Positions 17,089-25,825 of a stretch of 64,000 bases of DNA are shown here, in pieces. Where the stretch lies: NCBI GenBank assembly GCA_036389155.1, contig DASVQN010000027.1, forward strand, positions 62,001 through 126,000, written 5' to 3'. How positions within the stretch are numbered: position 1 is the stretch's first letter; each line of letters begins with the position of its first letter. The translations under genes were made by a program, and so were the position numbers. The notes under the pieces were generated by a model, which was given only the letters and a program-made list of their open reading frames with translations, was not told the DNA's origin and made no database searches. The DNA is from CADCVT01 sp036389155. Lineage in GTDB: Bacteria > Actinomycetota > Thermoleophilia > Solirubrobacterales > Solirubrobacteraceae.

Positions 17089-18033
17089 ATGGCTCAGGCA
17101 TCCACGCATCCCTTCTCGCTCGGTCGCGAGGCAGGCCGCGACGGCCGCTTCCACCGCCAGGTCTCCAAGTTCCGCGACCGGCCGTCCGCGATCGAGGCCG
17201 GCCGCTACGTGCTCTACGTGTGCCGCGCCTGCCCGTGGGCGCACCGGACGATCATCGCGCGCCGGCTCCTCGGGCTCGAGGACGCGATCGAGATGGCCGA
17301 GGTCGACCCGATCCGCGACGAGCGCGGCTGGGCGTTCACCGGCGGGCCGTACGCGGACCCGGTGAACGGCTGGGCGTTCCTCAGCGAGGCCTACGAGACC
17401 ACGGACAAACGGTTCGAGGGGCGCTTCAGCGTCCCGGTGCTGTGGGACAAGGCCGAGGGGCGCATCGTCAACAACGAGAGCGGCGACGTCCTGCGCCTGC
17501 TCAACGACGACTTCCGCCCGCTGGCGACGACCGGCGTCGACCTCTACCCGCCCGACCTGCGCGACGAGATCGAGGCGCTCGAGGAGCGGATCTACGAGAG
17601 CGTCAACAACGGCGTCTACAAGGCGGGCTTCGCCTCGTCGCAGGAGGCGTACGAGGAGGCGGTCGTGCCGCTGTTCGAGACGCTCGACTGGCTGGAGGAG
17701 CGCCTGTCGACGCGGCGCTACGTCGCCGACCACGAGCGGATCACGGCGGTCGACTGGCGCCTGTTCACGACGCTCGTGCGCTTCGACGCCGTCTACTACC
17801 TGCACTTCAAGTGCAACCGCGACCGGATCGTCGACTTCCCCTCGCTGTGGGGCTACCTGCGCGACCTCTACCAGCAGCCCGGGATCGCGGAGACCGTCGA
17901 CATCGACGCGATCAAGGCGCACTACTACGGCACGCACCCGTCGATCAACCCCAGCGGGATCGTCCCGATCGGCCCGCGGATCGACTTCAGCGCGCCGCAC
18001 TCGCGCGCGCAGCTGGGCGTCAGCGCGACGTGA
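17089..18033 (+). CDS. Glutathionyl/mycothiyl-hydroquinone reductase-like GST
   Basis: A 314-residue omega/Xi-class GST-fold protein related to YqjG/PcpF. The redox Cys is C48 in the conserved CRACPWAHR motif. The family's characteristic stretches FSVPVLWD, IVNNES, LYPPDLRDEIE and VNNGVYKAGFA are visible, followed by a helical domain with VDWRLFTTLVRFD and HFKCN. Family members reduce glutathionyl-hydroquinones; actinobacteria generally use mycothiol, so the natural thiol is uncertain. The 3' end overlaps the convergent SGNH gene by 14 bases. Confidence 0.92.
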   Translation: MAQASTHPFSLGREAGRDGRFHRQVSKFRDRPSAIEAGRYVLYVCRACPWAHRTIIARRLLGLEDAIEMAEVDPIRDERGWAFTGGPYADPVNGWAFLSEAYETTDKRFEGRFSVPVLWDKAEGRIVNNESGDVLRLLNDDFRPLATTGVDLYPPDLRDEIEALEERIYESVNNGVYKAGFASSQEAYEEAVVPLFETLDWLEERLSTRRYVADHERITAVDWRLFTTLVRFDAVYYLHFKCNRDRIVDFPSLWGYLRDLYQQPGIAETVDIDAIKAHYYGTHPSINPSGIVPIGPRIDFSAPHSRAQLGVSAT

Positions 18034-18934
18034 GGCCGCAGGCGCCCGCCGCCTGCGCGTAGAGCGCCGCGCGGGCACGGTAGCCCTCGTCGGTGGCGTG
18101 GACGCGGTCGTCGCGCAGCCACCGCGGGTGCGCCTTCACCGCCTTGGCCCACGGCACCAGGACGATCCGCGGCTCCTCCCGCGCCAGCGCCTGGAGCGCG
18201 TCGTTCGCCGCGCGGTAGGAGACGCCGCCCACCCTGGGCCGCGCGATCGTCGGCCACAGCGCGCACGAGCCGGGCGCGAACCCGTCGAGCGACCGCCGGG
18301 CGGCCGCGACGAGATCCGCCGCGCGGCGCGGATCGTCGTTCGTGAAGAGGCTGAAGGCCACTGCGACGGGGCGCCTCGGCGGCTTGCGCAGCGCGTCGCG
18401 GATGGCCATCCCGGTCAGCAGGAAGCGGCTGCGCGCGGCGTCGGCGGTGACGCGCCAGCCGGGCAGCATCTCGGGGAGGTACGGCGCCGTGCCCTGCGCG
18501 AGCGAGTCGCCGATCAGCACGAGCTCCGGGGCGCCGGGCACGACGGGCGGGGGCGCGAGCGGAAACGACTCGCCGTCGTCGGGCTCCTGCTCGCGCGGAT
18601 GGCCGGCGTAGACGGTGAGCGCGGACGTCGTGCGGCGCGCGACGACGTGCAGCACCGCGCGCCAGCGCCCCTTGCGGTTCGCGCGGACGATGGCCGCGGA
18701 GGCCGTCACCGCATCCGGCGTGAAGACGTCGAGGGTCGCGCGCGGCTTCGCCCGTCCCGTGACGGCGAGGTCGACGACGACGTCGAGCAACAGCGGCTGC
18801 GTCGCGGCCGGCGCCTCGGGCGGGTCGATCGTCGCGCGCGCCTGCGCGCCCGGCGCGCCGGCGACGAGCAGGGCGACGAGGGCGGCGAGCGCGGCCACTC
18901 CACCGCGCGCCGACGACCCGCGGCGCGAGGTCAC
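18020..18934 (-). CDS. Secreted SGNH/GDSL hydrolase (A)
   Basis: A 304-residue exported protein. After a signal peptide (about 8-28, ending in AQARA) comes a beta-sandwich-like region (about 30-115). The SGNH domain follows with block I VLIGDSLAQGT, block III FSLFTNDDP and block V DDRVHATDEGY, which provide the Ser, Asn and Asp-His. It is most similar by eye to the adjacent gene at 18952-20034 (shared SLFTNDDP and TIARP), so the pair is a tandem duplication. GTG 18934 follows the upstream stop by 17 bases. Likely role: esterase or acyltransferase on envelope polymers. Confidence 0.82.
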   Translation of the reverse strand: MTSRRGSSARGGVAALAALVALLVAGAPGAQARATIDPPEAPAATQPLLLDVVVDLAVTGRAKPRATLDVFTPDAVTASAAIVRANRKGRWRAVLHVVARRTTSALTVYAGHPREQEPDDGESFPLAPPPVVPGAPELVLIGDSLAQGTAPYLPEMLPGWRVTADAARSRFLLTGMAIRDALRKPPRRPVAVAFSLFTNDDPRRAADLVAAARRSLDGFAPGSCALWPTIARPRVGGVSYRAANDALQALAREEPRIVLVPWAKAVKAHPRWLRDDRVHATDEGYRARAALYAQAAGACGLTSR

Positions 18935-18951
18935 GTCGTGGCGCGCGCGCC

Positions 18952-20034
18952 TCACCCGCGGCACGACCTGGCCGCCGCCGCGTACAGCCGTGCGCGCTGC
19001 CGGTAGCCCTCGGGCGTCCCGTGGACGCCGTCGCCGGCGAGCCAGCCCGCGCGGCTCGCCTGCTCGGCCCACGGGACGAGCGCCAGGCGGCGGCCGAGCT
19101 GCGCGTCGAGGCGGTGCAGGAGGGCGTTCGCCGCCGCGTACGACTGCCCGTTGAACGGCGGGCGGGCGATCGTCGCCCAGACGGCGCAGCCGCTCGGACC
19201 GGCGCGCTTGACCGTCGCCCGCACGGCGGCCTCGAGCTGGGCGGTGTGCGTCGGGTCGTCGTTGGTGAAGAGGCTGATCGCGATCACCGCGCCGTCGGGA
19301 ACTCGCGTGCGGGCGAGGACGGTCATGCCCGCCGCGAGGGGACGGCTGGTGAGCGCGTCGCTCTCGACCCTCCATCCCGGCAGCTGGGCAGGGAGCAGGC
19401 CCTCGATGCCGACGGCGAGCGAGTCGCCGATGAGGATCAGGTCGCCGGGACCCGACGGCGCCGGTACCGGCTGCGGGTCGATCGAGTCGGGCGGCACGAC
19501 GTCGCCGCCTCCGCCGCTCCCGCCGCCTCCTCCGCTCCCGCCGCCTCCTCCGCGCCCGCTGCCGCCGCCGCGCCCGCCCCCGCCGCCGCCGCGCACGCGC
19601 TGCGGCCTCGGCCCGACGAGCCGCACCTCGACCTTGTCCTCCGGCCCGACGACGAGCCCGCGGTAGTAGACGCTCACGTGCGTATCGGGCGCGTCGGCCG
19701 GCGCCTCCAGCCGCACCCGCGCCTCCCACCGGCCGTCCTCGTCCGCGGGAGCGTGGACCACGCAGCCCTCCTCGTTGCACGCGCCGGTGACCACGACGTC
19801 GGAGCCCGGGTCCGCCGTCCCCGACACCGTCGGCCGCGCCGCGAGCTCGCCGCCGTCGTCCGTCGCCTTCACCTTCGCGCCCCGGTCCGGCGCGGCGATC
19901 CGGATGGGGCCGGGCGGCTTCGCCGCCGCGGTCGTGGTGGGGGCGGGCGCGGGGTCGTCCCCGCCGCAGCCGGCGACGGACCCGGCGACGAGGATGGTGA
20001 CCGCCGCGCCGAGAGCGGTCACGAGGCGAACCAT
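18952..20034 (-). CDS. SGNH/GDSL hydrolase lipoprotein (B)
   Basis: A 360-residue lipoprotein: the signal peptide ends in the lipobox VAGC. A bacterial Ig-like region (about 40-130) and a long Gly-rich linker lead to the SGNH domain with LILIGDSLAVG, ISLFTNDDP and GDGVHGTPEGY. All three catalytic positions are present. The linker would let the catalytic domain reach into the wall. The start ATG 20034 is supported by a TACGAT box 8 bases upstream. It is divergent from the SpoIID-like gene, and the 53-base gap must hold both promoters. Confidence 0.85.
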   Translation of the reverse strand: MVRLVTALGAAVTILVAGSVAGCGGDDPAPAPTTTAAAKPPGPIRIAAPDRGAKVKATDDGGELAARPTVSGTADPGSDVVVTGACNEEGCVVHAPADEDGRWEARVRLEAPADAPDTHVSVYYRGLVVGPEDKVEVRLVGPRPQRVRGGGGGGRGGGSGRGGGGGSGGGGGSGGGGDVVPPDSIDPQPVPAPSGPGDLILIGDSLAVGIEGLLPAQLPGWRVESDALTSRPLAAGMTVLARTRVPDGAVIAISLFTNDDPTHTAQLEAAVRATVKRAGPSGCAVWATIARPPFNGQSYAAANALLHRLDAQLGRRLALVPWAEQASRAGWLAGDGVHGTPEGYRQRARLYAAAARSCRG

Positions 20035-20042
20035 GGCGGCGC

Positions 20043-20048
20043 ATCGTA
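20043..20048 (-). promoter_or_regulatory. -10 box TACGAT, leaderless start of SGNH gene B
   Basis: On the minus strand TACGAT is followed by 8 bases and then ATG 20034. Confidence 0.6.
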
Positions 20049-20087
20049 GCCGCCGTCGCCGCCGCATTTGCCACGATTCGCCCCCGC

Positions 20088-21206
20088 ATGCGCGCGCCCG
20101 TGCTCCTTCTCGCCGCGGTCCTCGCGACCGCGCTCGCCCCCTCCGCGCGCGCGGCGGGCTGGATCGTGCGCGGCGCCGGCTTCGGCCACGGCGTAGGGCT
20201 CAGCCAGTACGGCGCGTACGGCATGGCGCAGCAGGGCGCGGGCTACCGCCGGATCCTCGCCAACTACTACCGCGGCACCCGCATCGAGAACATCGGCGGC
20301 CGGCCGATCCGGGTGCTCCTGCGCGAGCGGGCGCGCGAGATCGTGGTGACGAACGCCGCCCGCATCGGCGGGCGCAGGGCGAGCCCGCGCCGGCGCTACA
20401 CGGTCACGCGCCTGCCGAACCGGCGCGTCACCGTCCGCACCGCAGGCAGGCGCTTCGGCCGCTTCCCCGCGCCGCTCGTCGTGGCCAACGACGTCGCGGC
20501 CGTCGTCCTGCACGGCCGCGCGCTCAACGGCGTCACCGGCGGCGCCTACCACGGCACGCTGGAGGTCAGCCCCGCCGGCCCGCGCGGCCTCGCCGCCGTC
20601 AACGCGCTCCCCGTCGACGCGTACGTCCGCGGCGTCGTCGCGGGCGAGATGTTCTCGTCGTGGGACCTCGAGGCGCTCAAGGCCCAGGCCGTCGCCGCGC
20701 GCACCTACTCGCAGACCACCGATGCCGGGGGCGACCTCTTCGACCAGTACCCCGACACCCGCTCGCAGGTCTACAAGGGCATCGCGGGCGAGACCCGCCG
20801 CTCGGACGCGGCGGTCCGCGGCACCGCCGGCGAGATCCTGACCTACCGCGGCCGCCCCGCCACGACGTTCTACTTCTCGAGCTCGGGCGGCCAGACCGAG
20901 AGCGTCGAGTACGGCTTCCCGGGCGGCACGCCCACGCCCTACCTCGTGTCGGTGCAGGACCCGACCGACCGCATCTCGCCGCACTACCGCTGGGCGGTGC
21001 GCTTCACGACGAAGGGCATCCAGCGGCGCCTCCGCGGCATCCTGCGCGGCAGGCTCCGCGCGATCCGCGTCGTCAGCCGCGGCCGCTCGCCGCGCGTCGT
21101 GCAGGCCGAGGTCGTCGGGACGAAGGGCCGGCGGCGCGTCGGCGGCGACGTCCTGCGCGACCGGCTCGACCTCAGGTCCACGTGGTTCCGGGTGGCGAAG
21201 GGATGA
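20088..21206 (+). CDS. SpoIID/LytB domain protein, secreted
   Basis: A 372-residue exported protein of the SpoIID family. SpoIID is a lytic transglycosylase that cleaves denuded glycan, and LytB is an amidase enhancer. The signal peptide (about 1-22, ARAAG) is followed by the N-terminal motif GAGFGHGVGLSQYGAYGMA, which in SpoIID proteins usually sits near the C-terminus. The core GEMFSSWDLEALKAQAVAARTY carries the catalytic-type Glu, and STxGGxT appears as SSSGGQTES. It overlaps the next SGNH gene as ATGA, so wall cleavage and acyl modification appear coupled in one operon. Confidence 0.9.
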   Translation: MRAPVLLLAAVLATALAPSARAAGWIVRGAGFGHGVGLSQYGAYGMAQQGAGYRRILANYYRGTRIENIGGRPIRVLLRERAREIVVTNAARIGGRRASPRRRYTVTRLPNRRVTVRTAGRRFGRFPAPLVVANDVAAVVLHGRALNGVTGGAYHGTLEVSPAGPRGLAAVNALPVDAYVRGVVAGEMFSSWDLEALKAQAVAARTYSQTTDAGGDLFDQYPDTRSQVYKGIAGETRRSDAAVRGTAGEILTYRGRPATTFYFSSSGGQTESVEYGFPGGTPTPYLVSVQDPTDRISPHYRWAVRFTTKGIQRRLRGILRGRLRAIRVVSRGRSPRVVQAEVVGTKGRRRVGGDVLRDRLDLRSTWFRVAKG

Positions 21207-22396
21207 GGTGCCGGGCCGCCGTGCTGCTCGGCGTCGCCGCAGCGATCGCGGTCGCCGCGCCCGCCGTCGCCGCCCCTCTCTCCCTCGACGCGCGCCTCGG
21301 CGCCACGGGGTGGATCGACCTGACGGTGACCGGCCGCCCCGGCGCCACGGTCCACGTCGCCGAGGACGACGGCACCCCCGTCGCCGACCTCCCGCTGCGG
21401 GGCGAGCGCGCTGCCAAGCGCCGCGCGACGCCGTGGCGCTGCGACCGCGCCGTCCGCGGGTTCGTCGCCACCGCGCCCAACCCGAACGGCACGACGGAGA
21501 CGGCGACCGCCCAGGTCCGGACGCCCGGCTGCCGCGACCGCCTCGCCCTCGCCAGCCGCCCGTTCGCGCCCAGGGCGCGCACGAAGCTGCTCGTCCGCGT
21601 CCGCGACCAGTGGCGCCTCGGCGGCTTCACGGCGCGCGTCTGCCTCGCGAGCCGCTGCAAGGACGTCGCGCTCCCCAGGGGCGCAGCCACGCGCAACGTC
21701 CGCATCAGGACCGGCGCCGCCGGCATCCGCGCCGTCACCGCGACCGCTCCCTGGCGCCAGCGCGTCAAGCAGACGATCGAGATCCGCCGCCGCCCGCTCA
21801 CCCTCCTCGCCACCGGCGACTCGATGATCCAGATCGTCGACTCGCACCTCGAGCGCCGCCTGAAGCCGCGTGGCGTGCGGGTGCAGAGCGACGCCCGCAT
21901 CGCCACCGGCATCTCCAAGCCGTTCATGCTCGACTGGGTCGCCCTCGCGCGCCGCCAGGCCCTCGCCCGCCGCCCCAACGTCACCGTCATGTTCCTCGGC
22001 GCCAACGACGGCTTCCCGATCGCGGGCGCCGGCTGCTGCGGCCCGCGGTGGATCGAGGCGTACGCGGGCCGCGTGAAGCGCATGATGGCCAGCTACCGCC
22101 GTCACGGCGTGGCGCGGGTCTACTGGCTGACCCTGCCGGCGCCGAGCAAGGCGACCTTCGCCCGCGTCTTCCGCGCGGTCAACGCCGCGCTGCGCCTCGC
22201 CGAGCCCGCGCTGCGCGGCGGGGGCGGGCGCCTCATCGACATGGGGCGCGTCTTCACGCCGGGAGGGCGGTTCCGCAGCTCGATCGGCGGCCACGTCGTC
22301 CGTCAGGACGACGGCGTGCACCTGAACGTGCGCGGCGCGTCGATCGCGGCGGGGCTCGTGATCCGCGAGCTCCGCCGGGACGGCGTCCTACCCTGA
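21203..22396 (+). CDS. Secreted SGNH hydrolase, DUF459-like (C)
   Basis: A 397-residue exported protein. The signal peptide (about 1-24, AVAAP) leads to a beta-rich N-terminal half (about 25-195). The SGNH domain follows with LLATGDSMIQI, FLGANDGFP and QDDGVHLNVRG. It shares the CCGPxW motif, the MMxxYRR helix and YWLTL with gene D downstream, marking both as one subfamily (DUF459-like). It starts by ATGA overlap with the SpoIID gene and ends 12 bases before the MBOAT gene. It is likely the extracellular partner that accepts acyl groups from the MBOAT protein. Confidence 0.85.
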   Translation: MRCRAAVLLGVAAAIAVAAPAVAAPLSLDARLGATGWIDLTVTGRPGATVHVAEDDGTPVADLPLRGERAAKRRATPWRCDRAVRGFVATAPNPNGTTETATAQVRTPGCRDRLALASRPFAPRARTKLLVRVRDQWRLGGFTARVCLASRCKDVALPRGAATRNVRIRTGAAGIRAVTATAPWRQRVKQTIEIRRRPLTLLATGDSMIQIVDSHLERRLKPRGVRVQSDARIATGISKPFMLDWVALARRQALARRPNVTVMFLGANDGFPIAGAGCCGPRWIEAYAGRVKRMMASYRRHGVARVYWLTLPAPSKATFARVFRAVNAALRLAEPALRGGGGRLIDMGRVFTPGGRFRSSIGGHVVRQDDGVHLNVRGASIAAGLVIRELRRDGVLP

Positions 22397-22408
22397 CCGA
22401 CCGCCCCC

Positions 22409-23800
22409 ATGCTGTTCCCCACCGTCGAATTCGCCATCTTCTTCCCGATCGTGCTCGCGCTCTCGTGGGCGCTGATGTCGCGACCGGCGGTGTGGAAGCC
22501 GTTCATCGTCACGGTGAGCTACCTCTTCTACGCGTCCGCGAACTGGAAGTTCTGCTTCCTCATCACGGTCGTGATCCTCGGCAACCAGCTCGCCGCGGTA
22601 ATGGTCCACCGCACCGACGACGAGCGCCGGCGCAAGTGGATCATGGCCGGGGGCGTCGCGCTCGACCTCCTCGTCCTCGGCACCTTCAAGTACTACGCGT
22701 TCTTCGTCACCGACATCGACCGCGTCCTCGGCCAGGCGTCGCTCAGCCTTCCGCTCCCGCTGCTGACCATCGCGCTCCCGGTCGGCGTCAGCTTCTTCAC
22801 CTTCCAGGCCATCTCGTACGTCGTCGACGTGCGTCGCCGGCTCATCGAGCCGTCGCCCACCATCGACCTCGCGATCTACCTGAGCTTCTTCCCGCACCTC
22901 GTCGCGGGGCCGATCGTCCGCGCGCGGGAGTTCCTCCCGCAGCTCGAGACGCCGCGCGACCCGCGGGACATCCCCGGCGGCGCCGCGATGTGGCTCATCG
23001 CCATCGGGCTGATCAAGAAGGTGGCGATCGCCGACTTCCTCGCGCGGGAGGTGGTCGATCCCGTCTTCGCGGTGCCGGGCGCGTACAGCGGCGCCGACGT
23101 CATCTTCGCGACGTACGCGTACGCCGCCCAGATCTACTGCGACTTCTCCGGCTACACGGACATGGCGATCGGCCTCGCCCTGCTCATGGGCTTCGTCTTC
23201 CCGAACAACTTCGACCGCCCGTACCGCGCGCACAGCTTCCGCGAGTTCTGGCGGCGCTGGCACATCACGCTCAGCCGCTTCCTGCGCGACTTCCTCTACA
23301 TCCCGTTCGGCGGCAGCCGCGGGGGGAAGGTCAGGACCGTCCGCAACCTGATGGGCACGATGCTGCTCGGCGGCCTGTGGCACGGCGCGGCGTGGACGTT
23401 CGTCATCTGGGGCGGGATCCACGGCGCCGCGCAGGCGGTCGAGCACGTCTTCCGGGGGAAGGTCCACGTGCCGCGCTGGCTCGGCTGGCTGCTCACCTTC
23501 CACATCGTGTGCGCGGCGTGGGTCCTGTTCCGCAGCCCCGACATCGGCGTCGCGGCCGACGTGTTCCGGCAGATGGCCGAGCCGGGCGCGGCTACCCTCA
23601 TCACCGCGCCGGCGCTGATCCTGGTGCTGGTGGTCATCGGCCTGCAGCTCATCCCGCCGAAGCCGATGGACGCCCTCCAGCTCCGCGTCCAGCAGTGGAG
23701 CCCAGCCGCTCTGGGTGCCGCCCTCTTCCTCGTCATCCTGCTCGTCGGGGCGACGATCCCCGAGCAGGGCGTCCCGCCGTTCATCTACTTCCAGTTCTGA
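22409..23800 (+). CDS. MBOAT-family membrane O-acyltransferase (AlgI-like)
   Basis: A 463-residue polytopic protein with about eleven membrane segments. The family hallmarks are intact: PVGVSFFTFQAISYVVDV, FFPHLVAGPIVRA, YCDFSGYTDMAIG, the FRxFWRRWHITLSRFLRDFLY block, and the catalytic His in GLWHGAAWTF. AlgI, PatA and DltB proteins move acyl groups from a cytoplasmic donor across the membrane to a polymer, working with SGNH partners. Here SGNH proteins lie directly on both sides, which fits. The acceptor polymer is not evident. Confidence 0.95.
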   Translation: MLFPTVEFAIFFPIVLALSWALMSRPAVWKPFIVTVSYLFYASANWKFCFLITVVILGNQLAAVMVHRTDDERRRKWIMAGGVALDLLVLGTFKYYAFFVTDIDRVLGQASLSLPLPLLTIALPVGVSFFTFQAISYVVDVRRRLIEPSPTIDLAIYLSFFPHLVAGPIVRAREFLPQLETPRDPRDIPGGAAMWLIAIGLIKKVAIADFLAREVVDPVFAVPGAYSGADVIFATYAYAAQIYCDFSGYTDMAIGLALLMGFVFPNNFDRPYRAHSFREFWRRWHITLSRFLRDFLYIPFGGSRGGKVRTVRNLMGTMLLGGLWHGAAWTFVIWGGIHGAAQAVEHVFRGKVHVPRWLGWLLTFHIVCAAWVLFRSPDIGVAADVFRQMAEPGAATLITAPALILVLVVIGLQLIPPKPMDALQLRVQQWSPAALGAALFLVILLVGATIPEQGVPPFIYFQF

Positions 23801-23804
23801 CCCC

Positions 23805-24827
23805 ATGGCCGACGACCCGCCCCGCACCCTCATCGACCTGACGAAGGCCAGGCGCTTCGACGTGCGCCAGCTGCTCAAGGCCGTTGGGATCGTGTCGGTG
23901 CTGCTGTTCATCACCAGCGGGCCGGGGATCCGCGAGGCCGGCGAGCAGATGGACCCGGGCCTCGACAAGACGCTCGTGCTCGCGGTCGGCGAGCCCGCCG
24001 GCGCCCTGGGCGACGTCATCCCGCTGCACGAGGTCGCCGACGAGGCCACCGCGTGGCTGTCGCCCGACGACGACCTCGGCGAGGGCGGCGGCTTCACCGC
24101 GGCCGCGCAGACGCAGGGCGCGCCGGGGTCGGTGCCGCCGGTGACGCCGGACGCGTTCGACCCGGCCGCGCTGGGCGAGCGGACGAAGCCCGCGCCGCTG
24201 AAGACGATGCTCGTCACCGGCGACTCGCTGGCGATGCCGCTCGACGCCGAGCTCGCGCGGCGGCTCTCGGACCGCGGGGTGAAGGTGGACCGCGACCCGC
24301 ACATCGGGACCGGCATCTCGAAGGACGCGGTGGGCCTCGTGGACTGGGCGAAGCTCTCGGCCAAGCAGTCGAAGGACAACGACTACGACGCCGTCGTGAT
24401 GTTCATCGGCGCGAACGAGGGCTTCGACATGCCCGGGCCCGGCGGCAAGAAGGTCAAGTGCTGCGGCCCGGACTGGGCGGCGGTCTACGCGACGCGCGCG
24501 CGGACGATGATGAACACCTACCGGCGCGACGGCGCGACGAAGCTGTACTGGCTCACGGTCATGACGCCGCGCGACGCCGAGCGGGCGCGGATCGCGCGGT
24601 CGGTCGACGCCGGCATCTTCGCCGCGGCGGCGGCGTACCGCGCGCAGGTGCGCGTGATCGACACGGTCCCGATCTTCACGCCCGGGTTCGAGTACCGCGC
24701 GTCGATGGACGTCGACGGGCGCGACACGATCGTGCGCGAGTCCGACGGCATCCACCTGAACGACGCGGGCGCGAAGATCGCCGCCGACCACGTGATGGAC
24801 GCGCTCGCGCGCGACTTCTCGGAGTAG
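23805..24827 (+). CDS. Membrane-anchored SGNH hydrolase, DUF459-like (D)
   Basis: A 340-residue protein with a cytoplasmic start, one anchor helix (about 25-42) and an extracellular part. After a Pro/Ala linker the SGNH domain shows MLVTGDSLAMP, MFIGANEGFD and ESDGIHLNDAG, plus the CCGPDW, MMNTYRR and YWLTV segments shared with gene C. The start is 4 bases after the MBOAT stop, so they are translated together. By position it corresponds to AlgJ/AlgX or PatB type partners. The substrate is unknown. Confidence 0.87.
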   Translation: MADDPPRTLIDLTKARRFDVRQLLKAVGIVSVLLFITSGPGIREAGEQMDPGLDKTLVLAVGEPAGALGDVIPLHEVADEATAWLSPDDDLGEGGGFTAAAQTQGAPGSVPPVTPDAFDPAALGERTKPAPLKTMLVTGDSLAMPLDAELARRLSDRGVKVDRDPHIGTGISKDAVGLVDWAKLSAKQSKDNDYDAVVMFIGANEGFDMPGPGGKKVKCCGPDWAAVYATRARTMMNTYRRDGATKLYWLTVMTPRDAERARIARSVDAGIFAAAAAYRAQVRVIDTVPIFTPGFEYRASMDVDGRDTIVRESDGIHLNDAGAKIAADHVMDALARDFSE

Positions 24828-24831
24828 GGCG

Positions 24832-25815
24832 ATGGTGCTCGAGGACGTCGGCGTGCCGATCGTCCTCGCGCCGCTCGCCGGCGGGCCGTCGACGCCGGAG
24901 CTGTGTGCCGCCGTCTGCGAGGCGGGCGGCCTCGGGTTCGTCGCCGCCGGCTACCTCTCCGCCGCGACGCTGCGGGAGCGCATCGCCGCGACGCGCGCGC
25001 TGACGGCGCGGCCGTTCGGGGTGAACGTCTTCGTCCCCGGCCCGCGGTCGCCGCTCGACCTGTCGGAGTACGTCGCCCGCCTCGGCCCCGGCGCCGGCGA
25101 GCCGCGCTGGGACGACGACGACTTCGATGCGAAGCTCGCGCTGCTGCGCGGCGACCCGCCGGCGGTCGTGTCGTTCACGTTCGGCTGCCCGCCGGCGGAG
25201 GTGATCGCGGCGTTGCCGAGCGAGGTGTGGGTGACGGTGACGCGGCCCTCGGAGGCGCGGCAGGCGGTGGCGGCGGGCGCCGACGCGCTCGTGGTGCAGG
25301 GAGCGGAGGCCGGCGGGCACCGCGGCTCGTTCGCCGACGACGACGACGCGCCGATCGGCCTGCTCGCGCTGCTGGCGCTGGTGCGCGAGGCGGTGGACGT
25401 CCCGCTCGTCGCGACGGGCGGGATCGCGACGCGCGCGGCGGTCGACGCGGTGCTCGCGCTCGGGGCGGCCGTGGCGCAGATCGGGACGGCGTTCCTGCTG
25501 TGCCCGGAGGCGGGGACGTCGGAGGTCCACCGCCGCGCGATCGCCTCTGACGCGCCCACCGCGCTCACCCGCGCGTTCACCGGCCGCCTCGCGCGCGGCA
25601 TCGTCAACCGGTTCATGGAGCAGCACTCGGCCGTCGCCCCCTCGGCCTATCCCGAGATCCACCACGCGACCGCGCCCCTGCGCGCCCGCGGGCGCGAGCA
25701 CGGCGACGCGGACGTCGTGAACCTCTGGGCGGGCCAGGCGCACGCGCTCGCCCGGGAGGTCCCCGCCGCCGAGGTCGTGCGGTCCTTGTCACACACCGGC
25801 CCGTCGGGGGCGTGA
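24832..25815 (+). CDS. Nitronate monooxygenase (NPD family flavoprotein)
   Basis: A 327-residue FMN-dependent TIM-barrel enzyme that oxidises nitronates such as propionate-3-nitronate. The N-terminal VPIVLAPLAGGPSTPEL, FGVNVF, FGCPP, the phosphate-binding AGADALVVQGAEAGGHRG with the active-site region, and LVATGGIATRAAV are typical. The late FTGRLARGIVNRF segment is also conserved. ATG 24832 has GGAG upstream and follows gene D by only 4 bases, but its chemistry has no clear link to the envelope locus. Confidence 0.9.
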   Translation: MVLEDVGVPIVLAPLAGGPSTPELCAAVCEAGGLGFVAAGYLSAATLRERIAATRALTARPFGVNVFVPGPRSPLDLSEYVARLGPGAGEPRWDDDDFDAKLALLRGDPPAVVSFTFGCPPAEVIAALPSEVWVTVTRPSEARQAVAAGADALVVQGAEAGGHRGSFADDDDAPIGLLALLALVREAVDVPLVATGGIATRAAVDAVLALGAAVAQIGTAFLLCPEAGTSEVHRRAIASDAPTALTRAFTGRLARGIVNRFMEQHSAVAPSAYPEIHHATAPLRARGREHGDADVVNLWAGQAHALAREVPAAEVVRSLSHTGPSGA

Positions 25816-25825
25816 GGATGCGCTC

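Noticed and set aside
19495..19600. Tandem GCC/GCG repeat as a mobile or CRISPR-like repeat
   Set aside because: It encodes the Gly-rich linker of the SGNH lipoprotein in frame.
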